DNA of 64,000 bases from Bifidobacterium asteroides. Lineage in GTDB: Bacteria; Actinomycetota; Actinomycetes; Actinomycetales; Bifidobacteriaceae. The notes under the pieces are model-generated. The model was not told the origin of the DNA and ran no database searches. It was given only the letters and a program-made list of their open reading frames with translations. A program made the position numbers and the translations under genes. The stretch lies in NCBI RefSeq assembly GCF_030758775.1, contig NZ_CP132384.1, positions 558,001 through 622,000 on the forward strand, given 5' to 3'. This document shows, one piece after another, positions 1 to 8,650 of this stretch; the first letter of the stretch is position 1; every line of letters starts with the position of its first letter.

Positions 1-2942
1 CCCCATGTGTACACGTTGCCGTCGGCGTCTAGGGCCATGACGAAGCTCCAGTTGAGGCTGACCTGGACCGCACGCAAGCTCTGTCCCGGATTGTCCGGGT
101 CGGCGGCTGGTGCCGGGTTCTTCCTGGTTGTGCTGTATGCAGGCGTCTGCCCCTTGCCTGTGCTTTCGCTGCCCCAGGTGTAGACGCGGCTTTCAGAGTC
201 GATGGCGGCCGAGTCGGCGACGCCGGCGCTGACCTGTACGGCTTTGAATGGCTGGCCGCTGGTGTCCTTGACGGGCTGAGGCTGGTACCGATCCGTGGTG
301 GTGCCGTCACCAAGCTGACCATGATCGTTGTGTCCCCAGCTGTAGAGGATGCCATTGGATCCGATGGCCAGAACATGCGAGTCGCCAGCTGCAACCTGCA
401 TGTAGGTAAAGCTGGAATCCACGCCGTCGGGCAGGGGGACTCTGACAGGGGCCTTCTGCATGCTGGCATCGGCCGGTTTCTGAGCCAGCTGCCCGTACTT
501 GTTGCTTCCCCATGCATAGGCGTTTCCGTCGCTGGCGACTCCTATGGAGAAACTGTCGACGCTCGCGGTCTGGTAGCCTCCGGCGCTGACCTGGTTGAAG
601 CGGATGCCTCGGTTGATTGTGGGCGGGGTGATGGTCACATGTTGTCCGCCGAGCACATTGCCTTTTTCGGGGTTCAGGGCCCAGTGCGTGTCCATCTTGG
701 TCCAGTGGGCAGCCAGGGTGATGTTGCCGGTGACGGTCTGGCTGAAGTCGTAGGCGATCTTGGAGTCGTTGTTGGTGTCTTTGATGAACCATCCGTCGAA
801 TAGGCAGCCGTTTGCTTTCGGGTCGGGGGAGGGACGTTTGGCCTGTTTGTTCTCGGCGAGGGTCTGGTTTTGAGGCATCCCGGAGGGTGCAGGGCAGGAG
901 GTGTCCGCACTAGTAAAGGTGACTGTGTAGGAGTCCAGGTACCTGTAGGGGAAGTGAGCGTCCGGCTGTTGGCCGTTCAAAGTCCATGTGACTGCCGTGT
1001 CGACTTTTCCTCGCGCATGCGCGGGCGTGTTGACACTCCACGTGCCGTCCGCGTTCTTGGCTATGTTTGTGCCTGCTGACCCGCCGAAGCTGACAGCAGT
1101 GATTTTGGTAGTCCCAGGTATGTTTACCCGCACGGGGATATACCGCTCTGTGGTAGTGTTGTCACCCAATTGGCCATCGTCGTTGCTGCCCCATGAGTAG
1201 AGGTTCCCATCTGAAGCCAAGCCGAAGGAGGTGTTGTCCCATCCCGAGCTAGCCTGAATCCAGGTCAATCCGGTTGGTGCGTTTTGCGGCGCAGAAACCC
1301 GGACAGGAGTGTTTCGTTGCTCAGTGGTACCGTCGCCTAGCTGGCCGTTTTCATTGCCACCCCAAGAGTACAGGTTCCCGTCATTTCCTATGCCTAGTGA
1401 TGTTTGGGATCGGTTACTTACCTGTTTCCAAGAGAATTGTGGAGATACCCCGTAGGGTTTGGTTGTCCGAGTTGGACCGTATGAATCTTTAGCAAGCCCA
1501 TCGCCAAGACATCCGTTGGGGCCAGCTCCCCATCCATATGCGTTGCCATCAGATCCGATGGCTATAGAAGAGTAGTCCCCCATTTGGAATTGTCTCCAGG
1601 TGAAATTGGAGGGAACCCCTTGCGGTGTGGCAATTCGGACAGCGGTGAGTATGTCGCTAGATATTGATCCGGTACCCACTTCACCGCGGGTATTTGTGCC
1701 CCAGCTGTAGAGCAAGTTATCCGATCCCAATGCCAGAGAATGCCATCCCCAGCCGTTCATTTGCTGCCATGTGAATCCGGAAGGCACTCCTTTTGGTAAC
1801 TTCACTTGGACGGGGGTATGCCGTTCGGTGGTGGTGCCGTCTCCCAGGAATCCATGTATATTGCTACCCCAGCTGTAGAGATTGCCGTCAGATCCTAGGC
1901 CAAGAGTATGCAGGCTACCTGCTGCTGCCTGCTTCCATATGAACCCAGATGGGACATTCGGGGGCGTGTTAACAGGTTCGGGGGTGTGATGCTCGGTTGT
2001 AGTGTTGTTCCCCAACTGGCCATAGGTGTTGTCGCCCCAACAGTAAATTTGACCATTTGATCCTAGGGCCACGGAGAACATGTATCCGGCTGAGGCTTGG
2101 ACCCAGCTGAAATCCTGAGATACGCCCTGTGGTTTTTTCACTTTAGTCGGCTCGTGACGTTCAGTGGTGGTCCCATCGCCTAGCTGGCCATGCTCATTGC
2201 GTCCCCAGCTGTAGATGTTGCCGTCTGAGGCGACTGCAACGTTGTGTCCTCTGCCGGCGCTGATCTGGCTGAAGCGTACTCCCGGTCCGGGAGGGGTTAG
2301 GGTGACTTTCGTGCCACCGGCTACCGGCCCCTGAACAGGGCTCATGCTCCAATTATTGGTCCAATGGGCGGTGAGTTTCAGATCTCCGGTGACGGGCTGG
2401 CTGAAATCGTAGGCGACTGGTGTTGAGCCGATGAACCAGCCGTTGAAGAAGTAACCGTCTCGGGTTGGATCCGCTGGGCGCTTCGCACGCTCTCCGTCCA
2501 TTACTGTTTGTGTCGTGTCGGTGCCTTGGGGACTGCTGAAGGTTACGGTGTGCGGTGTGGAGGCGCGTGCCTGTAGCTTGGCGTTGTCTTTGTCTAGCGA
2601 GGGAGCGATGGAGGGGGTCGGCTGTGTGGGATTCAGCGGGGAAGATGTAGCGAGGGGGAATGGCGAAGTAGGAGTTGTTGCTGTATCTGTTGGCTGGGTG
2701 GCTGTTGGCTGGGTGGTGATATCGGGAGAGTTACTGGATTGTTGTTGAGCTTCACGATCCGCCTCCTCCCCGCTATTTGCTTGTGTGGTCGGTGCTACCG
2801 TGTGGGTTGCGCTGGACTCGTTTGCGGTGTTGTCTGCCGTGGCATAGGTGCAGACTAGGAGACTTGCGGGCAAGATGATGGCCAGCAGGATGCTGATCAA
2901 CAAGGCCGGTCGAGCCTCTATATTCGAGTGCTGACGAGGCAT
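1..2942 (-). CDS. Secreted RCC1-repeat / InlB B-repeat surface protein (C-terminus beyond window)
   Basis: The frame is open from ATG at 2942 to the window edge (about 980 codons), so the gene is 3'-truncated here. Residues 1-38 form a signal peptide (basic start, hydrophobic LLISILLAIILPASLLV, then ATA-D). A Thr/Ser/Pro/Gln-rich spacer follows, then an InlB-type B-repeat at about 132-195 (DGYFFNGWF...AYDFSQPVTG...AHW). Seven RCC1 repeats follow, with signatures such as YSWGRNEHGQLGDGTTTERH. A linker at about 610-675, a second B-repeat (GCLFDGWF...AHW) and at least four more RCC1 repeats come next. RCC1 repeats form beta-propellers and InlB B-repeats are small extracellular modules, so an exported adhesin or binding protein is inferred. 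A sortase signal, if present, lies outside the window. A purine-rich ribosome site (GGGAAGGGG) precedes the ATG. Confidence 0.88.
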   Translation of the reverse strand, partial: MPRQHSNIEARPALLISILLAIILPASLLVCTYATADNTANESSATHTVAPTTQANSGEEADREAQQQSSNSPDITTQPTATQPTDTATTPTSPFPLATSSPLNPTQPTPSIAPSLDKDNAKLQARASTPHTVTFSSPQGTDTTQTVMDGERAKRPADPTRDGYFFNGWFIGSTPVAYDFSQPVTGDLKLTAHWTNNWSMSPVQGPVAGGTKVTLTPPGPGVRFSQISAGRGHNVAVASDGNIYSWGRNEHGQLGDGTTTERHEPTKVKKPQGVSQDFSWVQASAGYMFSVALGSNGQIYCWGDNTYGQLGNNTTTEHHTPEPVNTPPNVPSGFIWKQAAAGSLHTLGLGSDGNLYSWGSNIHGFLGDGTTTERHTPVQVKLPKGVPSGFTWQQMNGWGWHSLALGSDNLLYSWGTNTRGEVGTGSISSDILTAVRIATPQGVPSNFTWRQFQMGDYSSIAIGSDGNAYGWGAGPNGCLGDGLAKDSYGPTRTTKPYGVSPQFSWKQVSNRSQTSLGIGNDGNLYSWGGNENGQLGDGTTEQRNTPVRVSAPQNAPTGLTWIQASSGWDNTSFGLASDGNLYSWGSNDDGQLGDNTTTERYIPVRVNIPGTTKITAVSFGGSAGTNIAKNADGTWSVNTPAHARGKVDTAVTWTLNGQQPDAHFPYRYLDSYTVTFTSADTSCPAPSGMPQNQTLAENKQAKRPSPDPKANGCLFDGWFIKDTNNDSKIAYDFSQTVTGNITLAAHWTKMDTHWALNPEKGNVLGGQHVTITPPTINRGIRFNQVSAGGYQTASVDSFSIGVASDGNAYAWGSNKYGQLAQKPADASMQKAPVRVPLPDGVDSSFTYMQVAAGDSHVLAIGSNGILYSWGHNDHGQLGDGTTTDRYQPQPVKDTSGQPFKAVQVSAGVADSAAIDSESRVYTWGSESTGKGQTPAYSTTRKNPAPAADPDNPGQSLRAVQVSLNWSFVMALDADGNVYTW

Positions 2943-3339
2943 AAATGGATCCCCTTCCCCAGGAATCGCAGCCGCGTTGTCATGAATCCCCAACATTCGG
3001 CGAGTCACGCGCCGAAGACAACCTTGGCTACTTATATAAATTTACCATATATGTGAAGGCAAAGTGAAAATGAAATATGGAAAAATGTCGCCAGTCATAC
3101 AGTGTATGACTGTATTTTTGCCTCTTATGTGTAAATGAATACGTGATTTCAAGTTGTTGGCGATTATGGATCCATCCTATTGGTCGGACCGCTTACTTGA
3201 TGTAGCCGCGGGCTGTTGCAACAGTCACGGAGAGAAGCCCAAAAAGGAGCTGAAGAAGGATTCCGATGCTGTCCGTATGGCCCGTTGCCCTCCTAGGCAT
3301 AAGGCTAATTGGGCTGGAGCATGATTGCAAGGCGCTTGA

Positions 3340-3563
3340 AGGCCTACACAACCGTTCCGATGTTAAATGGACCTACATCAGCCCTGCCGCTGATTTCCAA
3401 GCCGATGGAAAACGTACCGGTTCATACGGGTGCAGGCGAAGAATTGACGACAAATGCCAAGGGGGAGAGTTACGCCAGCTATGCCGATTATGCAATTGCT
3501 GTGGTGGATGAGGCCGAGTCAGGCAAACATGTAGGTGAACGCATTTCCGTTTATGCCGAGTAG
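3340..3563 (+). pseudogene. Frameshifted fragment of a possible surface protein
   Basis: One plus frame reads as ordinary protein around 3351-3432 (DVKWTYISPAADFQADGK, then RTGSYG) and then degenerates. A different plus frame becomes protein-like from about 3420 (EELTTNAKGESYASYADYA...GERISVYAE) and ends at TAG 3561-3563. The switch of frame inside a coherent reading suggests a decayed gene. It has no plausible start with a ribosome site. The style resembles extracellular proteins of Gram-positives, but the family is not recognised and the call is weak. Confidence 0.3.
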
Positions 3564-3724
3564 CTGCATCGAATTGAAGCCCTTCACTTGAGAAACCGGT
3601 ATTAATCTGCTTCTTTTCCGACAGCGCCGATTCCGTCGTGAGAAGTTGAAGGAGATGCCTATACCAAGATACCTTCGTAGATGTATCCCATTAGTGCGGT
3701 CGTCTGTAAGGCTCGGTCTAAGGT

Positions 3725-3985
3725 TCAGTCGATGGTCATGCCGACAGATCCTGCGTTGCGAGGCGGGTCGGTGATGCCCCGGGTACCGTCGGTGTTTCGG
3801 TAAAGGCCGGTACCAGATATGCCGCCGAACTTGATACTAGTGAGAACTACAGGTGTCATTTCGAATATCGCTTGGGCGGACATAAGGCTGTTCGCTGCAT
3901 TCCCGATTCCAAATTTGCCTGTACTAGTTGTCAACACAGGCCCAGATTGTAAGCCTTCTACGCTGATAATGGCTGCTGGGAACTA
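3725..3985 (-). pseudogene. C-terminal relic of an unidentified protein
   Basis: On the minus strand a frame is open from about 3983 to a TGA at 3725-3727. It ends with FGGISGTGLYRNTDGTRG and ITDPPRNAGSVGMTID, written in the GC-rich codons typical of this genome (ACC, GGC, ATC, GAC). There is no good start codon and a TAG lies just upstream, so it looks like the tail of a truncated gene. Function unknown. Confidence 0.3.
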
Positions 3986-4353
3986 GTTGACTGGCGGAGG
4001 GCTTCCACTCCTCTTCAGACACTGATGTATCCCTCATCCTTTTGATGCCTGATTTGTTACGATAGTCAACTTCTCACACGCTGTTTTTGCTGATGCATCC
4101 TCTTGAAAAGTTCTGGGGCGTTGTTTGCTTGGTACCCTCGACGCTGTCCTGGTTGAAGTGGATAAAAGATTGATTGCGCGCGCGGTGGCGTTCAATGTGT
4201 GTCCGCGTTTTAGCTGTGTCCGTGCCTGCCGATTCGCCGAGTCCGGTGGACTTTGAATCACCATTTTGCGCAAGATCTGACTCTTGAGAACAATATCTGT
4301 CCGTTAATATGTTTTGTCTATTTCCAAATAATTGATCAACGTACAGTAAGTGT

Positions 4354-5172
4354 ATGGATAGAAAGATAGTACGGAGCAGAAAAGCTCGAAGAAGGGCTGC
4401 ACGAAAATGGGGAGCACGCAGGACGATCGTACCGAGCGTACAAGGACGAGTGCTTGATCGATTCAGGGATAGCGTGAAATTGAAGGGGAAGAGTCGTTCG
4501 GAAAAAGCAGAGGCGATAAGCTTTATCAACGACATTGTGATCGCCGTTCTAGCAGGTATTTTGATTATATTTATGTTTATCTTGCAAGCTAGCCTGGTCT
4601 CGCAGCTGAGCTACCGTCTCATGATCGCAATAACCTATCTTTTACCGCTAGTTCTTCTGGTTTGTCTTTTTCTAACCCTCATAACGCCTATGGATCTGAC
4701 TGTCGATTTGTCTTTTGCTGCCCACAGCCTCTATGCGTTTTGCCTTACAATTTCTGGGATTGATTTTGTTAATCTATTTACTGACAAGCTAGTAAAATTG
4801 AATCATCAAAAGGAATCTGCAGCTTTGCTGAATCTTCTGGCGCCTTGTATGTGTTTTACGTTAATGGAGTTGGTCGAAGTGGTCGCCTTGTTTTGCTGTC
4901 TTTATGATGTCGTTCATGGTCGAGTTGGGCGGTCATGGGATAGGTGGTGGATTCAGACTGCTGTTTACCCCCTTTTGGGTGTAATACTCTTAATGGTCTT
5001 CTGGATATTGTTCGAGGATAGGGGGGAAGCAGGCGTTTATAGTTCAAATATTTGCTCTGTCCTCATTTCTTTGCTTGTTGTCGGCTTTCTACTACAGATC
5101 ATCAAACAGCGCCTATCCTTTAAAGATGATAAATTCAAGCAGAAACAAATTAACCTGCTCTCTATTCGTTAA
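4354..5172 (+). CDS. Orphan polytopic membrane protein
   Basis: The product is 272 aa. The first 55 residues are very basic (RKARRRAARKWGARR, then VKLKGKSRSEKAE). About six hydrophobic segments follow, for example FINDIVIAVLAGILIIFMFI, ITYLLPLVLLVCLFLTLI, YPLLGVILLMVFWILF and CSVLISLLVVGFLLQII, and the tail is basic. The positive N-terminus suggests it lies in the cytoplasm. No family is recognised. The AT-rich composition and the flanking relics suggest acquired DNA. The ribosome site is weak, so the exact start is uncertain. Confidence 0.6.
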   Translation: MDRKIVRSRKARRRAARKWGARRTIVPSVQGRVLDRFRDSVKLKGKSRSEKAEAISFINDIVIAVLAGILIIFMFILQASLVSQLSYRLMIAITYLLPLVLLVCLFLTLITPMDLTVDLSFAAHSLYAFCLTISGIDFVNLFTDKLVKLNHQKESAALLNLLAPCMCFTLMELVEVVALFCCLYDVVHGRVGRSWDRWWIQTAVYPLLGVILLMVFWILFEDRGEAGVYSSNICSVLISLLVVGFLLQIIKQRLSFKDDKFKQKQINLLSIR

Positions 5173-5551
5173 CCTTTGAGACAACGCGAGTTCATCCTTG
5201 ACTTAAGGTTGGTCAGAATGCTGCTGCACAGACTGATGGTTTGTCTGGAATTCTAGAGCAGAGAATGACTAGAAGCCTTGACGCTCTTAACGATGTGACT
5301 TGTCTTAGATACTTTTCGCCTACGAAGGTTTCGAGACTCAGCTCAAGGACTATGGTCTTTTCCTGATGGCAGCGATGATATCGGTAGGTCAGTACGTTGC
5401 CGGGGTACATTTTATTGCTGAGAACTTGAATCACAACCAATACATAAGGGAGCGAAACCAGGGGTTACCAGCATCTTGGCTGGATAGTAATAGCCAACGG
5501 TATGAGCAATTTCAGCATAAGATATCACTTTCCCAAAGGAGCTCTCAATAA

Positions 5552-5797
5552 TGCAATAATGTCCCGGGTCAAATGGTGTTCAACAGCATGGATACAGATC
5601 TGGTTGATGCAAACATCCAGTTCGAGATGCACAGAGACTTCCAGCCCACAGTCAGCACCGAGACATCGTCCAAAGAGCTCCCGCGCGGGCAGAAGATGAC
5701 CGATCGGGTCATTTCCGGCGTCAATGCCGCCAATGGGGACGAGCAGGTGATCGACCAGCAGATCTTCGTCGTGGCTAAAGTTGGGGCAGTGGTGTGA
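5552..5797 (+). pseudogene. Fragment of an LPXTG-type surface protein
   Basis: The open frame after TAA 5549-5551 contains DFQPTVSTETSSKELPRGQK followed by MTDRVISGVNAANGD. This resembles a repeat motif (F-x-P-x-V-x-T plus K-x-x-x-x-G-x-x-x-x-D-x-V) that I recall from large cell-wall-anchored bifidobacterial proteins. It ends after IFVVAKVGAVV. There is no signal peptide, no sortase motif and no convincing start, so it is a relic of a much larger gene. Confidence 0.4.
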
Positions 5798-6364
5798 CTT
5801 TACATGCGCGGGTGCTGTTCTTGTGATTCATGGAGGTGGGGAGGTTGACGGCTGCCTAGCTTGGCGGGCGCGGGTGTGCTCTTGAGGAATCCAGGCTGGT
5901 CCTTGTCGTCCTGGTCGGACCCCAGTCGTTGTCGATCTCGGCCATGGCGAGCGGATTCTGATCGTCGTCCGTGCCGGTATCCTGCCGCGGATCAACGTCC
6001 GACTGAGAATCTTGCTCCGGCATCCAGACAAGGTCGCCGTTTTCGGGGAACTGCTCCCAGGGAGCTTCGTCTTTCTTTCAGATCAGCTCCGGATCCTTTC
6101 CAGTTCTATGATCTTTGCCTCGTCCTAAATCAGCGCTGTTAGATGGCTGCTCGGCAGATCCCTGCTTTCTTTGACCTGGATGAGCCCAAACTTGTTTCAA
6201 CGGGTCCTGGTGAGGTCCCAATCGTTGCGTTACGAGGATTGTAGAGGGGATAATTGCTCTCTTCTGTCTGCGTTGCGGCCAACCGACAGAGGCAGAACCA
6301 GAGCAAAATAAGTTTTTGACACTGGATAAAACAACTAATATAATAAGTGCTGGAGGCGATAAAA
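5798..6364. other. Intergenic region, possible minus-strand relic
   Basis: Nothing intact. A minus frame from ATG at 6023 reads MPEQDSQSDVDPRQDTGTDD and continues through LAMAEIDNDWGP to a stop near 5858, about 55 codons in typical codon usage. In the same frame upstream, beyond a stop, lies DEAPWEQFPENGDLVW. It may be the remains of an acidic protein tail; function unknown. The ribosome site for the next gene (GGAGG, 6352-6356) is at the right end. Confidence 0.3.
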
Positions 6365-6919
6365 ATGAAAAAAACAGTTATCAAATCGGTGGAAGAGTCG
6401 AGGGGAAATCTTGATGAGGCTATGAAGCGGGCGTATGAGGAGCGGGTGACCATCGAGAGTATTGCCGAAGCCGCTGGTCTGTCAAAAGCTGAGGTGGAAC
6501 GAGTTGTTAAGGATATGGATCTGTCCTGGAAAAACGTATCGCTGGTAGTGAAAGCGCTAGCTTGCCAAAAGCCTCCACAACTGACTACATACTCTGCGGT
6601 CGCCAAGGCGCTGGGCAGAAAAGGGCAGGCGGCGATCGCCGTCGGGCGAGCTCTGGCTACTAAAGGTAAGGCGACTCCTCTGGAAGGGGCTATTGTACTT
6701 ACTTCCAACTGGAGGAATCCTGACTACGGTGGCTATCTAGTTCCCCTCGAGGAGCCAGACTGGGACATTGTCCGCGGCTCTGATTGTCCCCGCTACAAGG
6801 TGCTCATTCACCACGGCGTCGACGTGCGCGAAGGGCCGGACTCCGACCACTATCTGATCCCTGATGATCTGGTTATCACCATACCTAACGAGTTGCGCAA
6901 GATCGCTAAATTGGATTAA
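6365..6919 (+). CDS. HTH plus alkyltransferase-like (MGMT-fold) DNA-binding protein
   Basis: A GGAGG site eight bases upstream supports ATG 6365 (MKKTVIKS; 184 aa) over the ATG at 6347. Residues 27-50 look like a helix-turn-helix (TIESIAEAAGLSKAEVERVV). Residues 73-99 (QLTTYSAVAKALGR, GQAAIAVGRAL) match the DNA-binding helices of the O6-methylguanine methyltransferase and alkyltransferase-like family, whose usual form is TTYGEIA...ARAVG. The Pro-Cys-His-Arg methyl-acceptor motif is absent, so methyl transfer is not expected. The C-terminal 80 residues (NPDYGGYLVPLEEPDWD, VREGPDSDHYLIPDD) are unfamiliar. A role in sensing damaged or modified DNA, or in regulation, is inferred. Confidence 0.6.
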   Translation: MKKTVIKSVEESRGNLDEAMKRAYEERVTIESIAEAAGLSKAEVERVVKDMDLSWKNVSLVVKALACQKPPQLTTYSAVAKALGRKGQAAIAVGRALATKGKATPLEGAIVLTSNWRNPDYGGYLVPLEEPDWDIVRGSDCPRYKVLIHHGVDVREGPDSDHYLIPDDLVITIPNELRKIAKLD

Positions 6920-6942
6920 AACCGGTAGATTTTGGCGCATTC

Positions 6943-7051
6943 CTGCCGATCATATGATGGATGCTGGATGGTTGATCTGTCCGTCGTGGCCTATTTCTTA
7001 CGTGCGTGATGGACAGACTGATCAGCCATCCTGCATTCATATGATCGGCAG
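6943..7051. repeat. Long imperfect inverted repeat (hairpin)
   Basis: The left arm 6943-6985 and right arm 7008-7051 are near-complementary over about 43 bases, with a few mismatches or single-base bulges, around a 22-base loop. The outer part of each arm (CTGCCGATCATATGA) is perfect. There is no T-run, so a simple terminator is unlikely. It could be a structured RNA, a small non-autonomous element or a protein-binding site between the two flanking genes. Confidence 0.7.
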
Positions 7052-7109
7052 AAATCATGATTTACAGATTCTGAAACGAGGTAGGGGTTGAGGGCAAGAA
7101 GGAGTGTTT

Positions 7110-8108
7110 ATGGCGGATCAAGGAGAGGATGGGAACACGGGTCTGCAGAGCGTATCTGATCCTGTAGAAGGCGAGTCCTCGGACCTGCCGGCGATTGTGC
7201 CTGAGGTTGGGGGAGACTCTTCGGGTGGGGGGCATCGTTCGAAGTGGCTAGTCCCGGTGATTGTCGCTGTCGTGGTGGTCATTGCGGCTGTGGCTGGTCT
7301 TGTGGGTTGGCGCGTGCTTGAGTCCCGCCGGCATGATGCGGCGCTGGACTCCTGCAGCCGGGCTGTCAAAGTCCTGCAGGGAAAGACCGGCCCGGCCCGG
7401 ATAGCCGTTTACCGCGAAGCATCCGGAGTGAGGGAGAATCAGGTCAAGGAAGCTCAGGCCGTCAGGGCCTTGGCCAGCAGCGTGAAGGCAGCCGGTGGGC
7501 TCAGGCCGCAGACTGTGCAATGCAAGGCTTCCATGTCCACGGATGCTTTGAACGCTGTCGTCGGCAAGGCCCGCCAGGAGAGCGGCGCATATGCTGCTGT
7601 GGGCAGGGATGCCAGGGCGGTTTTGGCTTCCCGGGATGCGAAGGTCCTGGATGATGCGAAGGCGGCCTTGAATGCGAAGAAGGATGAGGCGGCCAGGCTG
7701 CTGGATGATTCGGATGGTAAGGTGGCTGACAATGCGACTCGTGACGGCTTGCAGAAGGCTATAGACCGGGCCGGCCAGGTCAAGGGGGCTGAGGCGAAGA
7801 CCTACCGGGATGCTGTGAACGACTTGCAGGTGGCCATCGACCAGGTGAACGCCTCCGTGCAAGCCAAGAGCCGGGCTGACCAGCTGGCCGCCCAGCAGGC
7901 GGCATCCTCCAATAACAGCGGCCGAAGCGGCTACACGCCCTCCTACCGGCCGTCCTACGGGCGGGGCGGCAGTGGAGGCGGATATGCACCAGCACATGAG
8001 TCGGCGGCGCCACAAAGCGGCGGTAGTGGGATTAACTGGGATCAATGGGTCCACGACCATCAGACCCCTAGCCAATGTCGTGCCGGGGAAGCATGCCCTA
8101 TTGGCTGA
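7110..8108 (+). CDS. Membrane-anchored coiled-coil protein, unknown function
   Basis: The product is 332 aa from ATG 7110, preceded by AAGAAGGAG; a GTG six bases earlier is less well placed. A hydrophilic acidic N-terminus of about 45 residues precedes one membrane segment (WLVPVIVAVVVVIAAVAGLV). Next comes an Ala/Lys/Asp-rich region at about 80-260 with helical heptad character (DAKVLDDAKAALNAKKDEA, YRDAVNDLQVAIDQVNAS). A Gly/Ser/Tyr/Pro-rich tail (SGYTPSYRPSYGRGG) ends with a short segment carrying two cysteines (QCRAGEACPIG). The layout implies a type II membrane protein with an extracellular helical stalk. The helical part resembles FIVAR-type wall-associated modules, but this is not certain. 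Confidence 0.7.
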   Translation: MADQGEDGNTGLQSVSDPVEGESSDLPAIVPEVGGDSSGGGHRSKWLVPVIVAVVVVIAAVAGLVGWRVLESRRHDAALDSCSRAVKVLQGKTGPARIAVYREASGVRENQVKEAQAVRALASSVKAAGGLRPQTVQCKASMSTDALNAVVGKARQESGAYAAVGRDARAVLASRDAKVLDDAKAALNAKKDEAARLLDDSDGKVADNATRDGLQKAIDRAGQVKGAEAKTYRDAVNDLQVAIDQVNASVQAKSRADQLAAQQAASSNNSGRSGYTPSYRPSYGRGGSGGGYAPAHESAAPQSGGSGINWDQWVHDHQTPSQCRAGEACPIG

Positions 8109-8650
8109 CTGATTCGAAAATTGAAGAATTTGCCAGTAGAAACGGTTGCTTGGTAGGTCTCCTGTCCCGCTGGTTCTGTTTGCGGGCGACCAAATGGATT
8201 GGCTATCCCTTCATGGTATGGGGAGGGAAACATAAATGATGACACCAGGAAAGATCAGGTGCTGTTTCTGTGCCTGGGAACTGGATGGGCCAGCAGGGTG
8301 GCGGCCACGACTACCGCCGCCACGTAGGTGCTGAATCGCCAGTATATTTTTCACAATAGAATTTCAGCCATTCATTGCTGCATTCGCCGGAGAATGCGAT
8401 ATGGTTCGGTTTACGTCTAAATATTGTAGACGTGGATTCTTTATGTTTGATGGTTTCTTCAGATACTATTTCGTTTTTACCACAAGCCTTAATTCAAGAA
8501 AACCTATTTGAAGCATACTGATTGACCCATGAATCGGGAAAGACCCAGCGACAAGAGATTCATTGTTTATAGAGGCACTTACTGATAGGACTCGAGCGAT
8601 TAAAGCCGGAATCGACGTGTCGTAACAGCGAGGAAAAGCAATAACCGGAA
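8109..8650. other. Intergenic, nothing recognised
   Basis: This is about 540 bases between a plus-strand and a minus-strand gene that converge here. The short frames present have no motif, no good start and mutual overlap. No clear hairpin or repeat is seen. Confidence 0.5.

Larger units (their letters stand above)
2943..4353. other. AT-richer gap with gene relics
   Basis: No intact gene is seen. The right neighbour of the RCC1 gene has AT-rich sequence at about 3030-3060 that could hold its promoter. Two protein-like but broken stretches are annotated separately (3340-3563 and 3725-3985). Between 4034 and 4300 both minus frames are open but overlap each other and lack recognisable motifs, so no gene is called. 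Confidence 0.5.

Noticed and set aside
29-910. Three minus-strand open frames of 78-162 codons
   Set aside because: They lie in other frames over the RCC1 gene, whose continuous frame was translated block by block through 661-1140 and at both ends.
1-2300. Regularly spaced DNA similarity that could suggest a CRISPR or tandem repeat array
   Set aside because: The spacing is about 165-180 bases, the similarity is at protein level, and the minus strand reads as continuous RCC1 repeats.
6139-6708. 189-codon minus-strand open frame
   Set aside because: It mostly overlaps the well-supported HTH/ATL gene on the plus strand and has Ser/Ala/Arg-rich shadow composition.
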